A stretch of 64,000 nucleotides of DNA from Clostridium sp. JN-9 (GTDB taxonomy: Bacteria; Bacillota; Clostridia; Clostridiales; Clostridiaceae): NCBI RefSeq assembly GCF_004103695.1, contig NZ_CP035280.1, forward strand, positions 1,984,001-2,048,000, given 5' to 3'. The notes under the pieces were generated by a model. That model ran no database searches. It had not been told where the DNA came from and saw only the letters and a list, made by a program, of their open reading frames with translations. The number at the start of each line of letters is the position of its first letter. Position 1 is the stretch's first letter. Positions 51,197-59,962 of the stretch are shown in pieces. Position numbers and translations under genes: made by a program.

Positions 51197-51895
51197 TTAT
51201 TCCTTTTTATTTCGCCTTGTACTATCATAATAATAGTTATAATATGCATCCTTATTTTTTATTGTTACTTTAACTTTGTTTAAAACCACGCCTATAATCT
51301 TGGCATTTACCTTCAGCAGAAGCTGCTTTGCCTTTACAGCCTCATCCCTTGAGGTTTTTCCCGAACATATAACTAAAACACATCCATCTGCAAATCTGGA
51401 TATTATCTGAGCATCTGTTACCACGCCCACAGGAGGTGTATCTAGTATAATGTAGTCAAAAGAATCCCTTAAGGAGTATATAAAATGATTTAATTTATCA
51501 GAGGATAAAAGTTCGGATGGGTTAGGCGGTTTTACTCCTGAGGTTAAAATATAAAGATTTTCAATTTTACTTACCTGTATGGCCTTGTAAATGTTTATTT
51601 CTTCCACAAGAGCATTGGACAACCCTCCAAAGTTTGATATCCCAAATATTCTATGAATGCTGGGCTTTCTAAAGTCGCAGTCTATAAGAAGTGTCCTTTT
51701 ACCGCTTTGAGCCATTACAGAGGCCAGGTTTGATGCCACTGTGGATTTCCCTTCATCAGGCTCAGCTGAAGTTATCATAATTGTCTGCAGTTTAGAATCA
51801 ATAGAATAAAACTGTAAATTTGTTCTAAGTGTTTTATACCTTTCCGCTGTAGGAGAATTGGGTTCATCTATTGTTATAATTGAACTTTTTACCAT
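51197..51895 (-). CDS. CpsD/YwqD-type tyrosine kinase (BY-kinase)
   Basis: 232 aa. Walker A is SAEPDEGKSTVASNLA (~44), Walker A' is LLIDCDFRKPSIHR (~77) and Walker B is YIILDTPPVGV (~148). The C-terminal tail YYNYYYDSTRR holds the autophosphorylated tyrosine cluster. It needs the Wzz-like membrane activator encoded 24 nt upstream and is reversed by the CpsB-like phosphatase. Together they set polymer length and export. Confidence 0.93.
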   Translation of the reverse strand: MVKSSIITIDEPNSPTAERYKTLRTNLQFYSIDSKLQTIMITSAEPDEGKSTVASNLASVMAQSGKRTLLIDCDFRKPSIHRIFGISNFGGLSNALVEEINIYKAIQVSKIENLYILTSGVKPPNPSELLSSDKLNHFIYSLRDSFDYIILDTPPVGVVTDAQIISRFADGCVLVICSGKTSRDEAVKAKQLLLKVNAKIIGVVLNKVKVTIKNKDAYYNYYYDSTRRNKKE

Positions 51896-51919
51896 GGCTC
51901 ACACCCCATTCATCTAATT

Positions 51920-52609
51920 TTATTCACCATCAGTGTTCCTAGGTATAGTTCCAATTACAGGAAGCTTTAAATATTTTTCCACATCATGCTCCTCTTTTAT
52001 GGTGTCATCCATGTACTCAAGTATATAGGCTAAAATAATGGATATTAATAATCCAATAAAGAAGGCAATAGCTATGTTTAATCTTTTATCCGGCTTCACG
52101 GGCTTAGTAGGCAGCTTGGGTTTATTCAAAAGCTGAATATTTGCCCCTGGAGTAAATTTTATTGCTGTGGAAATAAATGAATCTGATACAGAACTTATAA
52201 TGTTATAGGTTTCCTTTGCATCATTAGCTGATGCCTTAATGTTTAAGATTTGCGTGCTCTGCTGAGGTGTCACTGTGATATGTTTGCTTAAATATTCAGC
52301 AGTTACTTTTCCACCAATTTTAGATGCTGATTCCTCAGCTACAGTATTGGATCTGGCAATTTCTGCATAAGTTTTCATTAGCTGCTGGAACATATACACA
52401 TCATTATCATTTAAGGTGCCATCCATCTTGCCGTGATTATCCCTTCCAATTACCACACTTACCTCTGCTTCATAGACAGGCTTTATTACATAAAAACTCA
52501 GTACTGCTGATGCTGCTGTACTAAGCAGTGTGATAACCATGATAACTAAAATTCTTTTTTTAATTATCTGCATTAAATATCTAAAATCTATTGTGACTTC
52601 TTCATTCAT
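51920..52609 (-). CDS. Wzz/CapA-type chain-length modulator and kinase activator
   Basis: 229 aa. Two membrane helices, near residues 18-40 and 180-200, bracket an extracellular domain. The Pro-rich LNKPKLPTKPVKPDKR before the second helix is the standard Wzz motif. The short cytoplasmic tail would contact the kinase. It is the first gene after the terminator at 52685, so it probably opens the polysaccharide operon. AAAGGGG precedes the start. Confidence 0.92.
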   Translation of the reverse strand: MNEEVTIDFRYLMQIIKKRILVIMVITLLSTAASAVLSFYVIKPVYEAEVSVVIGRDNHGKMDGTLNDNDVYMFQQLMKTYAEIARSNTVAEESASKIGGKVTAEYLSKHITVTPQQSTQILNIKASANDAKETYNIISSVSDSFISTAIKFTPGANIQLLNKPKLPTKPVKPDKRLNIAIAFFIGLLISIILAYILEYMDDTIKEEHDVEKYLKLPVIGTIPRNTDGE

Positions 52610-52684
52610 TGCTTTCCCCTTTGATAAAATAAAATGACTTATTTATATATGTATTATATTTGCATAACAATTAAAGTGTTCCAT

Positions 52685-52722
52685 AAAAAAAGACCATGCA
52701 ATCTTTTTTTGATTACATGGTC
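52685..52722 (-). terminator. terminator after the cytidylyltransferase gene
   Basis: GACCATG..ATC pairs with GAT..CATGGTC around a T-rich loop and is followed by seven T on the minus strand. Confidence 0.85.
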
Positions 52723-52739
52723 AGTATATGCTGTTATCT

Positions 52740-53444
52740 CTATTTATGTTCCTCCATTTTTATATATGCCTTTAATAGTGCTATATCTTCAATGGTAGTT
52801 ATTTTAAAATTCAATTTATCCCCCTGCACTAAATGAACTGGTTTGCCTAGCCTGAAAACCAGCTGACAGTCATCAGTGGAATTTGTAAAGTTGTCAGCTG
52901 CAGCTTTGTTTATTGCATCTAAAATAACAGAGTATCTGAAGCTTTGAGGAGTCTGCACCAGAAACATTTCGCTTCTTACAGGAACATTATAGGTAGTAAA
53001 ATTGTCCAAGCTTCTTATTATGGTATCATTTGCAGGTATTACTGTGTTTACAGCATAATATTTTTTTGCAAGCTCTATATTTTCGGAGATAATCCTCTGA
53101 CTTACTAAAGGCCTTGCTGCATCATGAATTAATACAATATCATCATCACTACAGTATTCCTTAAGTGATTTTAATGCATGATAAGAGGATTCCTGCCTGG
53201 TCTCTCCCCCTTCAAAAATCCATCTTACTTTATTCAATTTGTATTCCCGAATCCAATTGTGGATGTCTTCTTTCCACTGTTCTTTGCATACCACGGCAAT
53301 ATAGTCCACATTACAATTTTTATTAAATGCTTCTAAGGTATAGACAATTAACGGCTTCCCGTAAACATCCAAGTATTGCTTTGGTTTATCAATATCTCCC
53401 ATTCTCGATCCTATTCCACCAGCCAAAATTACTGCTATATTCAT
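52740..53444 (-). CDS. IspD/TarI-family cytidylyltransferase
   Basis: 234 aa. The CTP-binding start VILAGGIGSRMGDIDKPKQY, the HDAARPLV centre and FLVQTPQSFR are all conserved. The family covers MEP cytidylyltransferase (isoprenoids) and ribitol-5-phosphate cytidylyltransferase (wall polymers). It lies in an operon with an LCP ligase and no isoprenoid gene, which leans to a TarI-type role, but no ribitol reductase is adjacent and I leave it open. Confidence 0.85.
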   Translation of the reverse strand: MNIAVILAGGIGSRMGDIDKPKQYLDVYGKPLIVYTLEAFNKNCNVDYIAVVCKEQWKEDIHNWIREYKLNKVRWIFEGGETRQESSYHALKSLKEYCSDDDIVLIHDAARPLVSQRIISENIELAKKYYAVNTVIPANDTIIRSLDNFTTYNVPVRSEMFLVQTPQSFRYSVILDAINKAAADNFTNSTDDCQLVFRLGKPVHLVQGDKLNFKITTIEDIALLKAYIKMEEHK

Positions 53445-53461
53445 TAGTTATTCCTCCATAG

Positions 53462-54451
53462 TTAAAACTTAGGTGTTCCAGGTACAGGTTTAATATCTTC
53501 ATAAATAAATTTATAAAGCTGATCCTTTGTGGCATTTAAATCTAGTTGTAAATACCATACTCCGTCTTTAGTCAATGCATTGCAATAACCATCCACAGGA
53601 AATCTTTCCTGAACAATATCATGGATGCCTGATGCAGCCACCGAAGTTGCCATTTTAATCATTTCAGTTGAAGATAAGCTTGTTTCTGTATATTGAGCTA
53701 AATTATTTACCACATTAGGAAGATTTGAAACACTTGTCTTCATTATTTCATTTAATAATGAAGTTAAAACAGTCCTCTGTCTTGTAGTCCTTTCAAAATC
53801 ACCACCTGCGGTATATCTTATTCTTGTATAAGCTACCGCTTGTCTACCATTAACATGCTGAACGCCTGCTTTAGTGATTGCAGGTATATCTGACTTTTCT
53901 ATTTTGGATGTTTCTGTTATATATGAATTAATATATTTAAGTTCTTCATTTGTAATATTTAAATCTATGCCCCCTACTGCATCAATTATTTTCTCCAAAT
54001 CGAAGAAATCAACTGTGACGAAGTCCTTTATATTCAGGTCAAAATTTTGATTCAATGTCTTAATGGCAAGCTGAGGGCCTCCATAAGCATATGCATGAGT
54101 GATCTTTGTCATGCCGTGTCCTTCTACATTTACATATGAATCCCTCATAACAGATGACAATTTTATTTTTTTATGCTGCTTATCAATAGAAACTATAATT
54201 ATTGCATCGGAGCGGGATGCTTCATCCTTTGCCCTTCTATCTAGTCCATAAAAGGCAATATTGGTAATACTGTTATCGTAAGTTTCCGCCTTTGGACTAA
54301 TATTTAATTCTTTGCTGGTCTTTGGTATTTCCACCTTTTTTACTTTGTTTAATTCCATATAAATATAAGATGTTCCTACTACTAGAAATGCCAAAACCAC
54401 TGTTATAATAGATATAATAACTTTAAATTTAGTACTTTTTTTCTTAAACAT
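53462..54451 (-). CDS. LytR-CpsA-Psr (LCP) wall-polymer ligase
   Basis: 329 aa. One N-terminal membrane helix (VIISIITVVLAFLVVGTSYIYM) is followed by the LCP domain: FYGLDRRAKDEASRSDAIIIVS, RDSYVNVEGHGMTKITHAYAYGG, and VNGRQAVAYTRIRYTAGGDFERTTRQR with its arginines that bind the polyprenyl pyrophosphate. It transfers finished polymer from the lipid carrier to peptidoglycan. Its ribosome binding site AGAGGG lies within a long hairpin (54459-54505). It probably anchors the polymer made by the neighbouring locus. Confidence 0.92.
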   Translation of the reverse strand: MFKKKSTKFKVIISIITVVLAFLVVGTSYIYMELNKVKKVEIPKTSKELNISPKAETYDNSITNIAFYGLDRRAKDEASRSDAIIIVSIDKQHKKIKLSSVMRDSYVNVEGHGMTKITHAYAYGGPQLAIKTLNQNFDLNIKDFVTVDFFDLEKIIDAVGGIDLNITNEELKYINSYITETSKIEKSDIPAITKAGVQHVNGRQAVAYTRIRYTAGGDFERTTRQRTVLTSLLNEIMKTSVSNLPNVVNNLAQYTETSLSSTEMIKMATSVAASGIHDIVQERFPVDGYCNALTKDGVWYLQLDLNATKDQLYKFIYEDIKPVPGTPKF

Positions 54452-54458
54452 ATATTAG

Positions 54459-54505
54459 CCCTCTTTTATTTAACATTTACCTTTAAATGTTATCATAAAA
54501 GAGGG
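54459..54505 (-). promoter_or_regulatory. hairpin enclosing the LCP ribosome binding site
   Basis: On the minus strand CCCTCTTTTAT pairs with ATAAAAGAGGG and TAACATTTA with TAAATGTTA, 20 bp with a small internal loop and a 4-nt AAGG loop. The AGAGGG of the 3' arm is the only ribosome binding site before the LCP ATG. As a leader RNA it would hide that site. Confidence 0.7.
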
Positions 54506-54546
54506 TTTTTGTCTATTTTAGAGAAATGGAGAAAAGTGACAAATAT

Positions 54547-54602
54547 CGGGTGCTGCCTGGTAGCATTCGACACATTGCGGGTGCTACCTGGTTACATTCG
54601 AC
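54547..54602 (+). repeat. REP pair, 31-nt spacing
   Basis: Cores at 54547-54571 and 54578-54602, preceded by GTGACAAATAT. They lie between the ssb and LCP genes. The rest of 54603-54789 is A/T-rich with no gene visible. Confidence 0.93.
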
Positions 54603-54789
54603 AGAAAAAAATATATTGCCTGTAATTATATAATTTCATTTAGTAAATCACTATTTAAGCGAGCAAAAATACTGATGTTTCTACAGTTTTTTGGGAAACT
54701 TAAATAGCTGATTTACTTTGAAATCTATTTTGTGCATTACCAGCAATATATTTTTAAATATTATTTAATTCATGTATTAAGCTATAAGC

Positions 54790-55140
54790 TTATTCATTGA
54801 CAGATGCTTCCTCTGGTTTTTTAGGGAAACTTAGAAATTGGAAATCATCAGCAACTACTTCAGAGATAAACTTTCTTACTCCTTCTTTGTCAGTGAAATT
54901 TCTGGTTTCCAGTCTGCCGCTTACTGTAATCATATTACCCTTTTGAGCATATTGGGCAATTATTTCAGCTTTTTTCCCCCATACAGCTACGGGAATAAAA
55001 TCAGCTTCCTTATTTCCATCTTGTTTTCTGTAAGGCCTTTCTGCTGCAATGATAAATCTGGTAACAACGCTTCCTGATTCCTCGATAACCTTTTTTATGG
55101 GATCTTTAACCAATCTTCCCACCAAAACAATCTTATTCAT
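54790..55140 (-). CDS. ssb: single-stranded DNA-binding protein
   Basis: 116 aa OB-fold protein: MNKIVLVGRLVKDPIKK, VVTRFIIAAERPYRK, DFIPVAVWGKKAEI and GNMITVSGRLETRNF are in the SSB order. It lacks the long acidic tail and the DDDIPF tip of the main replicative SSB, so it is probably a secondary SSB. Single gene, REPs downstream. Confidence 0.9.
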   Translation of the reverse strand: MNKIVLVGRLVKDPIKKVIEESGSVVTRFIIAAERPYRKQDGNKEADFIPVAVWGKKAEIIAQYAQKGNMITVSGRLETRNFTDKEGVRKFISEVVADDFQFLSFPKKPEEASVNE

Positions 55141-55230
55141 TAAAAATATCCCTCCGTAAAATAATATAATAATTGTACATCTATAATCATTGACATTAAT
55201 GCTTCAAAATAATCACTTATTATCAAAATT

Positions 55231-56676
55231 TTACAGCAGGGATGAAAATATTCTGCAAATAGCTTCCAAATATTTAATCCAGACAGGCTGCTTATTAAAG
55301 TATTCTTCATTAATCAGTGTGCTGTTTTTAATATCTTCATAAAAAAGAGAGTCTAATTTTTTAGTTGTTTCCTCATCATAAACTATCCCATTGATTTCAT
55401 AATTCAGCTCATGGCTTCTTATGTCCATGTTAGCAGTGCCAATGGTACAGAGTTCTCCATCTATGCTCATAGATTTGGCATGCAAAAATGATTTAGCATC
55501 GTAAAGATAGATTTCAACTCCACAGGAGGCCAGGTCTTTTAGGTATGTCCTTGAAGCATAATGTACCAGAAAATGGTCATATTGCTCGGGAAATAATATG
55601 CATACCCTTGCACCCCCAAGCTTTGATATTTTTAATGCATTTATTATGCAGTCGCTGGGCACAAAATAAGGAGTGGTAATAAAAATATTTTTCTTTGCCA
55701 TGGATATCATTTTTAATTCAGCCTGCATTATTGATGGGAATTCAGAATCAGGGCCGCTTTGAATAATCTGCATCCTTTTTCCATCGTAGTTTCCTGTTTC
55801 AGGAAAGAACTTATCAAATTGATTATTATATGAGAAGTCCTCTTTGTTTGCCTTCTTTATATTTGCAAAATCATCTAAAAAAACTGCCTGGAGGCCAAGC
55901 ACAAAGTCCCCTTTTACCATCATATGGGTGTCTCTCCAGTATCCAAGCTTTCCACGGCCTAAATATTCATCTCCAATATTTATTCCGCCAAGAAAGCCTA
56001 CTTTTCCATCTATGATGACAATTTTTCTATGATTTCTATAGTTTATCTGTGTATTAATATCTCTCAGAAAGGGAGCTAAAAAATATGAATATTGAACTAC
56101 CTCCACTCCATTATCCTGAAGTTCCTTTATGTAAGACTTTTTTATTTTAATTGAACCAACTCTGTCTATTATGAATCTGACTTGTACACCTTCATTTGCT
56201 TTCCTAATTAGAATATCCTTTATTTCATTTCCTATTTCATCGCTTTTAACAATGTAATATTCCAAATGAATATGATGCTGGGCCTTCTTCAGTTCCTGTT
56301 TTAGTGCTGCAAACTTTTCCACGCCGTCTTTAAATATTTCAATGGAATTGTCCATAAAAAGAGGGGACTCACTATTTCTTGAAATTAACTTTATTATAGG
56401 ATAGTATTCCGGATTTCTTATCTGCTTTAGGGATTCATACATTAGTTCATTAATATGAAGATTTGTGTTTTCATTTAATTTATGCTTCTTCCAGTTTCGC
56501 CCCAAAAATATGTAGAAAAAAAGTCCCACAGGCGGCATTATAACAAACACTAACAGCCATGCAATGGTCTTCTCGGGCTTCTTCCTTTCAAGAACAATTA
56601 CAGTAACTGAAATTATTGAATTTATTATTAAGATTGCCCATATTATATCAAATAACCTCAAATAAATTTCCTCCAT
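55231..56676 (-). CDS. cls: cardiolipin synthase
   Basis: 481 aa. Two N-terminal membrane helices (IWAILIINSIISVTVIVL and LLVFVIMPPVGLFFYIFLG) are followed by two phospholipase D motifs: NHRKIVIIDGKVGFLGG (~217) and LHAKSMSIDGELCTIGTANMD (~398). It joins two phosphatidylglycerols at the membrane. The listed ATG has no ribosome binding site. GGAGG lies seven bases before a TTG at codon 6 (56661), which I think is the real start. A decayed REP begins 19 bp upstream. Confidence 0.93.
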   Translation of the reverse strand: MEEIYLRLFDIIWAILIINSIISVTVIVLERKKPEKTIAWLLVFVIMPPVGLFFYIFLGRNWKKHKLNENTNLHINELMYESLKQIRNPEYYPIIKLISRNSESPLFMDNSIEIFKDGVEKFAALKQELKKAQHHIHLEYYIVKSDEIGNEIKDILIRKANEGVQVRFIIDRVGSIKIKKSYIKELQDNGVEVVQYSYFLAPFLRDINTQINYRNHRKIVIIDGKVGFLGGINIGDEYLGRGKLGYWRDTHMMVKGDFVLGLQAVFLDDFANIKKANKEDFSYNNQFDKFFPETGNYDGKRMQIIQSGPDSEFPSIMQAELKMISMAKKNIFITTPYFVPSDCIINALKISKLGGARVCILFPEQYDHFLVHYASRTYLKDLASCGVEIYLYDAKSFLHAKSMSIDGELCTIGTANMDIRSHELNYEINGIVYDEETTKKLDSLFYEDIKNSTLINEEYFNKQPVWIKYLEAICRIFSSLL

Positions 56677-56694
56677 TGTATAACTGACAGATTG

Positions 56695-56788
56695 CGGGTT
56701 GCTTGCTTTAACCGACAGAATTCGGGTGCTACCTGGTTACATTCGACGTTTATCGGGTGCTACCTGGTTACATTCGATTACATTCGAC
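56695..56788 (+). repeat. three-copy REP cluster
   Basis: A decayed copy (56695-56716, CGGGTTGCTTGC then TTTAACCGAC), a full core at 56723-56747, and another at 56754-56778 with its end repeated to 56788. Confidence 0.92.
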
Positions 56789-56795
56789 ACATTAC

Positions 56796-57788
56796 TTAAA
56801 TTATTTCCCCTTTTGTATTTATATATACTGTTTTGTCATGAAGTTCTGCTTCAGCAACACCATTTATGAATTCATGCGCATCATCAAACTTAGGCTTAAT
56901 GACAAATTCTAAATTATTGTTTAAATAACCCCATTTGCCGTCCACTTCCACTGATATTAATCCTTCAGATATGGAATCCACATTATCATATTTTACTGGA
57001 ACAATTTCCTTACCGGTTTTATCTATAAATCCATATTTTTCGTTTTTTGAAACTGCTGCATAACCATTATAAAAACTGTCCACCCAGTCATATGCAGGCT
57101 CAATTACTAATTCATCCTGTTTATTGATATAGCCATATTTGCCTCTGATTTCTACTAAAGCTAAACCTTCATTAAAGTCACCTGCATAGGAATACTTTTC
57201 TCTTATTATAAAATCACCGCTGCTGTTTATGAATCCATATCTTTTATTTTCAGCCACCACTGCTATACCTTCATTAAAGCTTCCTGCATAGCTGAATTTA
57301 GGCTCAATGATAAATTGTCCCTGTTTATTTATGTAGCCAAGCTTTCCTCCAAGCTGAACAAGAGCTATTCCTTCGCTGAAATCTTCAGCATCTAAAAACT
57401 GCGGCTGAACAACAGTTTCGCCATTTTTATTTATATATCCCCATTTATAACCTACCTGCACTGCTGCCATGCCCTCACAAAAACTGTTCACTTCATCATA
57501 TTTTTCTTCAATTGCTATTTTACCAGTTTCATCAATAAATCCCTTTTTACCATTAAGCTCGACAACAGCTAATCCTTCTGAAAAATTATAAACATCGTCA
57601 TATATAGGTTCAATTACTATATTCCCATTTTCATTGATAAATCCATATTTATCGCCAACAGCAATAATTGCTTTTCCATGTACAAATTCTTCTGCATAGT
57701 CAAATTGAGAATCAATTATAACCTGCCCGCTGTTATCCTTATAGCCATATTTTTTCTTATTTTCTACTGGTAATAATACTTTACTCAT
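56796..57788 (-). CDS. WG-repeat (beta-rich) protein
   Basis: 330 aa made almost wholly of about ten WG/KWG repeats of roughly 32 residues, each of the form KYGYINKxGxxVIxPxFDxAxxFxEGxAxV. There is no signal peptide or membrane helix. WG proteins occur as surface, scaffold or effector-linked modules without a fixed activity. RBS AGAGGATAAAA precedes the ATG. REPs flank it on both sides. Confidence 0.85.
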   Translation of the reverse strand: MSKVLLPVENKKKYGYKDNSGQVIIDSQFDYAEEFVHGKAIIAVGDKYGFINENGNIVIEPIYDDVYNFSEGLAVVELNGKKGFIDETGKIAIEEKYDEVNSFCEGMAAVQVGYKWGYINKNGETVVQPQFLDAEDFSEGIALVQLGGKLGYINKQGQFIIEPKFSYAGSFNEGIAVVAENKRYGFINSSGDFIIREKYSYAGDFNEGLALVEIRGKYGYINKQDELVIEPAYDWVDSFYNGYAAVSKNEKYGFIDKTGKEIVPVKYDNVDSISEGLISVEVDGKWGYLNNNLEFVIKPKFDDAHEFINGVAEAELHDKTVYINTKGEII

Positions 57789-57815
57789 TTTTATCCTCTT
57801 CTTTCTGACAATTAT

Positions 57816-57871
57816 CGGGTGCTACCTGGTTACATTCGATAAATTGCGGGTGCTGCCTGGTAGCATTCGGC
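57816..57871 (+). repeat. REP pair next to the RAYT gene (3' side)
   Basis: Cores at 57816-57840 and 57847-57871, 31 nt apart. The pair ends 13 nt past the RAYT stop codon. Confidence 0.93.
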
Positions 57872-57883
57872 AGTATTCCACAC

Positions 57884-58498
57884 CTACATTACCTGTTCAA
57901 CAAATTCTTTATAGGATCTTTCATAATTATTGTTGAAATATATTAATACTAAACTGCTATTAACAAAGCTTTGCTTTACATGATTAATATACGAATGATA
58001 GCTGCTCCAAACATACTCCTGTGGTGCTTTAACCAAATTAGCCTTCACAGGATTCAAATGTATATATCTGCTGACTTCCAGTAGATATCTATCATCTTCA
58101 ATTATCTCAGAACCATACCTGGATTGAAATAAATGTCCCACAAGTTTATATTTATTATTAAAATAATCTGCATATAACTTATTTAATCTCATCATTAAGT
58201 TCTTAATATGAGTATCCTTTGTTTTTATTTGAAGATGTACATGATTTGTCATCAAACAATAGCTTAATATTTCGTATTGATTATCCAAATCCTTAATAGA
58301 CTTTTTCAGGATTTTCAAATAGATCTCATAGTCTTCTTTCTCTCTAAAAATATCACTTTTCCTGTTTCCTCTGGAGGTAATGTGATACATTGCATTTGGA
58401 TACCAAGTTCTTGGTTTTCGGCATCGTTTTGTTTTTTCGGTTTTTTCAGATTTTGGGTTTTCTTGTTTTAATAAAGTAAGTTGCTTTTCCTTATCCAT
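57884..58498 (-). CDS. REP-associated tyrosine transposase (RAYT, Y1/HUH)
   Basis: 204 aa. Residues ~33-50 (YPNAMYHITSRGNRKSDIF) are the RAYT/IS200-type opening. CLMTNHVHLQI (81-91) has the HUH metal site His86-x-His88. The helix DRYLLEVSRYIHLNPVKANLV (136-156) carries the catalytic tyrosine candidates Tyr138 and Tyr145. A basic N-terminal extension (KTEKTKRCRKPR) may bind DNA. RAYTs cut and join single-stranded REP hairpins at one end. REP copies lie 13 nt downstream and 90 nt upstream, and this is the only such gene in the window, so it is the likely source of the dispersed repeats. AGGAGATAAT precedes the ATG. Confidence 0.92.
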   Translation of the reverse strand: MDKEKQLTLLKQENPKSEKTEKTKRCRKPRTWYPNAMYHITSRGNRKSDIFREKEDYEIYLKILKKSIKDLDNQYEILSYCLMTNHVHLQIKTKDTHIKNLMMRLNKLYADYFNNKYKLVGHLFQSRYGSEIIEDDRYLLEVSRYIHLNPVKANLVKAPQEYVWSSYHSYINHVKQSFVNSSLVLIYFNNNYERSYKEFVEQVM

Positions 58499-58587
58499 AT
58501 TATCTCCTATTTTAAATTAATTACAAATATAATGATAAGTATAGCCTTAACTTATTATTTATAATCATTAAAATAGGTGACAATTAT

Positions 58588-58612
58588 CGGGTGCTGCCTG
58601 GTAGCGTTCGAC
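58588..58612 (+). repeat. REP copy upstream of the RAYT gene
   Basis: Single core, GTAG variant with one change (GCGTTCGAC). Preceded by TGACAATTAT. The remaining 58613-58833 has a small GGGC hairpin but no gene. Confidence 0.93.
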
Positions 58613-58833
58613 ACAACTTTACTACCTATTTTATCATATTAACCTACATTTTAACTATAAATTTCATATGAAAAACTTATTTTCACCTCAATGATATTTT
58701 TTCTACTTTATTAAAGGGCCGAAAAGCCCGCAAATCGCAGGTTGCAAAAATAAGTTTTAATCTATTTGAATTCCTATAAATAATATAGTCGGAGGCAGTG
58801 AATAAACATCTTTCTCATACATAGCCTTGTGAA

Positions 58834-58866
58834 TAATAAAAAACTGCAACAAAATCTGCTGCAGTT
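58834..58866 (-). terminator. terminator after the SEC-C gene
   Basis: AACTGCA/TGCAGTT stem (58842-58848 with 58860-58866) is followed by a T run on the minus strand. Confidence 0.7.
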
Positions 58867-58937
58867 AAACTCTTACTTTTCACTTAACATTTTATCATGT
58901 TCATTATTTAATGCTTCCTAACAGCATTAAACATTAT

Positions 58938-59705
58938 TTATTCAATATCCTCATAACTTGCTTTAATTGTTTCATAGGAAATGTTCCCTTCTTTAGGGCA
59001 AGGTAACTTTTTGCTTCCAAATGTGCAAAACTTACAGTAAGCATTTTTATCATGCTCTAACAAGCATTCATTATTGCAATGGTCATAACAATTATCAGAA
59101 ACATAATCAATTATTGTCCAATATAAAGTTTCAGATATTTCGTTTGCTGTTTCATTCTCTATTTCTTTACTTAATTGATCCATCAAAGCGGTGGCAAGTC
59201 CATTTGCAAATTCAATATAAAATAAGTTCATTCTTGTAGGTTCTTGTAAGTTCTCAGGAAGTTCATTTATATCAAAGCCATCATCTGTTAAGGACTTAAA
59301 ATCAGCATTTTTTAATGAATTATCGATACAATTATTTTTACAATTGAGACATTCTTTATAAAAATCTTTTGAATATTTATATAAATTTTTAATTATTTCC
59401 TCTGTTTTATCGTTGCTTGTTTTGTTATATTTGTATAAAATACTTCCTGTCATGTTTAATATCTCTAATAAAAAGAAATCAAACTTTGTTATTGGATATC
59501 CAGATAATTTAATATACTCTTTAGCAGTAAAATATTTATCTGATACAGTTTCGTACTGGCTTAATAAATTTTCTATTCGCTCTTTTTCCTGATCCTTTTT
59601 CATGCAGCAATTTTTATACTTCTTGCCGCTGCCACAGTAGCATAAATCATTTCTGCCTAGTTTAGGTCTTGGTTTAATAATATTAGATTTTTCATTTCTT
59701 TCCAT
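58938..59705 (-). CDS. SEC-C motif protein
   Basis: About 255 aa from ATG at 59705 (GGAG nine bases upstream; the longer frame has no site). Near the N-terminus is LGRNDLCYCGSGKKYKNCC, the SEC-C zinc-binding motif with C-x-C-x(8)-C-C spacing. Two further Cys-rich patches follow, CLNCKNNC (~115) and CYDHCNNECLLEHDKNAYCKFC (~215). Otherwise helical and not recognised. The zinc motif suggests a protein- or nucleic-acid-binding role. Confidence 0.75.
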   Translation of the reverse strand: MERNEKSNIIKPRPKLGRNDLCYCGSGKKYKNCCMKKDQEKERIENLLSQYETVSDKYFTAKEYIKLSGYPITKFDFFLLEILNMTGSILYKYNKTSNDKTEEIIKNLYKYSKDFYKECLNCKNNCIDNSLKNADFKSLTDDGFDINELPENLQEPTRMNLFYIEFANGLATALMDQLSKEIENETANEISETLYWTIIDYVSDNCYDHCNNECLLEHDKNAYCKFCTFGSKKLPCPKEGNISYETIKASYEDIE

Positions 59706-59810
59706 TTTATATTTCTCCATTTATAATTTATATATAGCTTAGGTGCTATATTCTATTTATTTAATCTTACCATATTAACATAAAATAATCATCAAAGTTT
59801 TGACAATTAT

Positions 59811-59866
59811 CGGGGGCTGCCTGGTTACATTCGTCAAATTGCGGGTGCTGCCTGGTAGCATTCGGC
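59811..59866 (+). repeat. REP pair upstream of a plus-strand gene
   Basis: Cores at 59811-59835 (two changes) and 59842-59866, 31 nt apart. Same orientation as all others although the adjacent gene is on the plus strand. Confidence 0.92.
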
Positions 59867-59962
59867 AAAAAATGTTTCTTATTTTTTACTTCTTTTATTC
59901 ATAATTATAGTATATTATATTAATGATGTAAATTTTAATCTTTTAAAAAGGAGTTGTAAGAC

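Noticed and set aside
54790-55140. Phage or conjugative origin for the SSB gene
   Set aside because: The SSB is short and lacks the acidic tip, but no phage or plasmid genes surround it.
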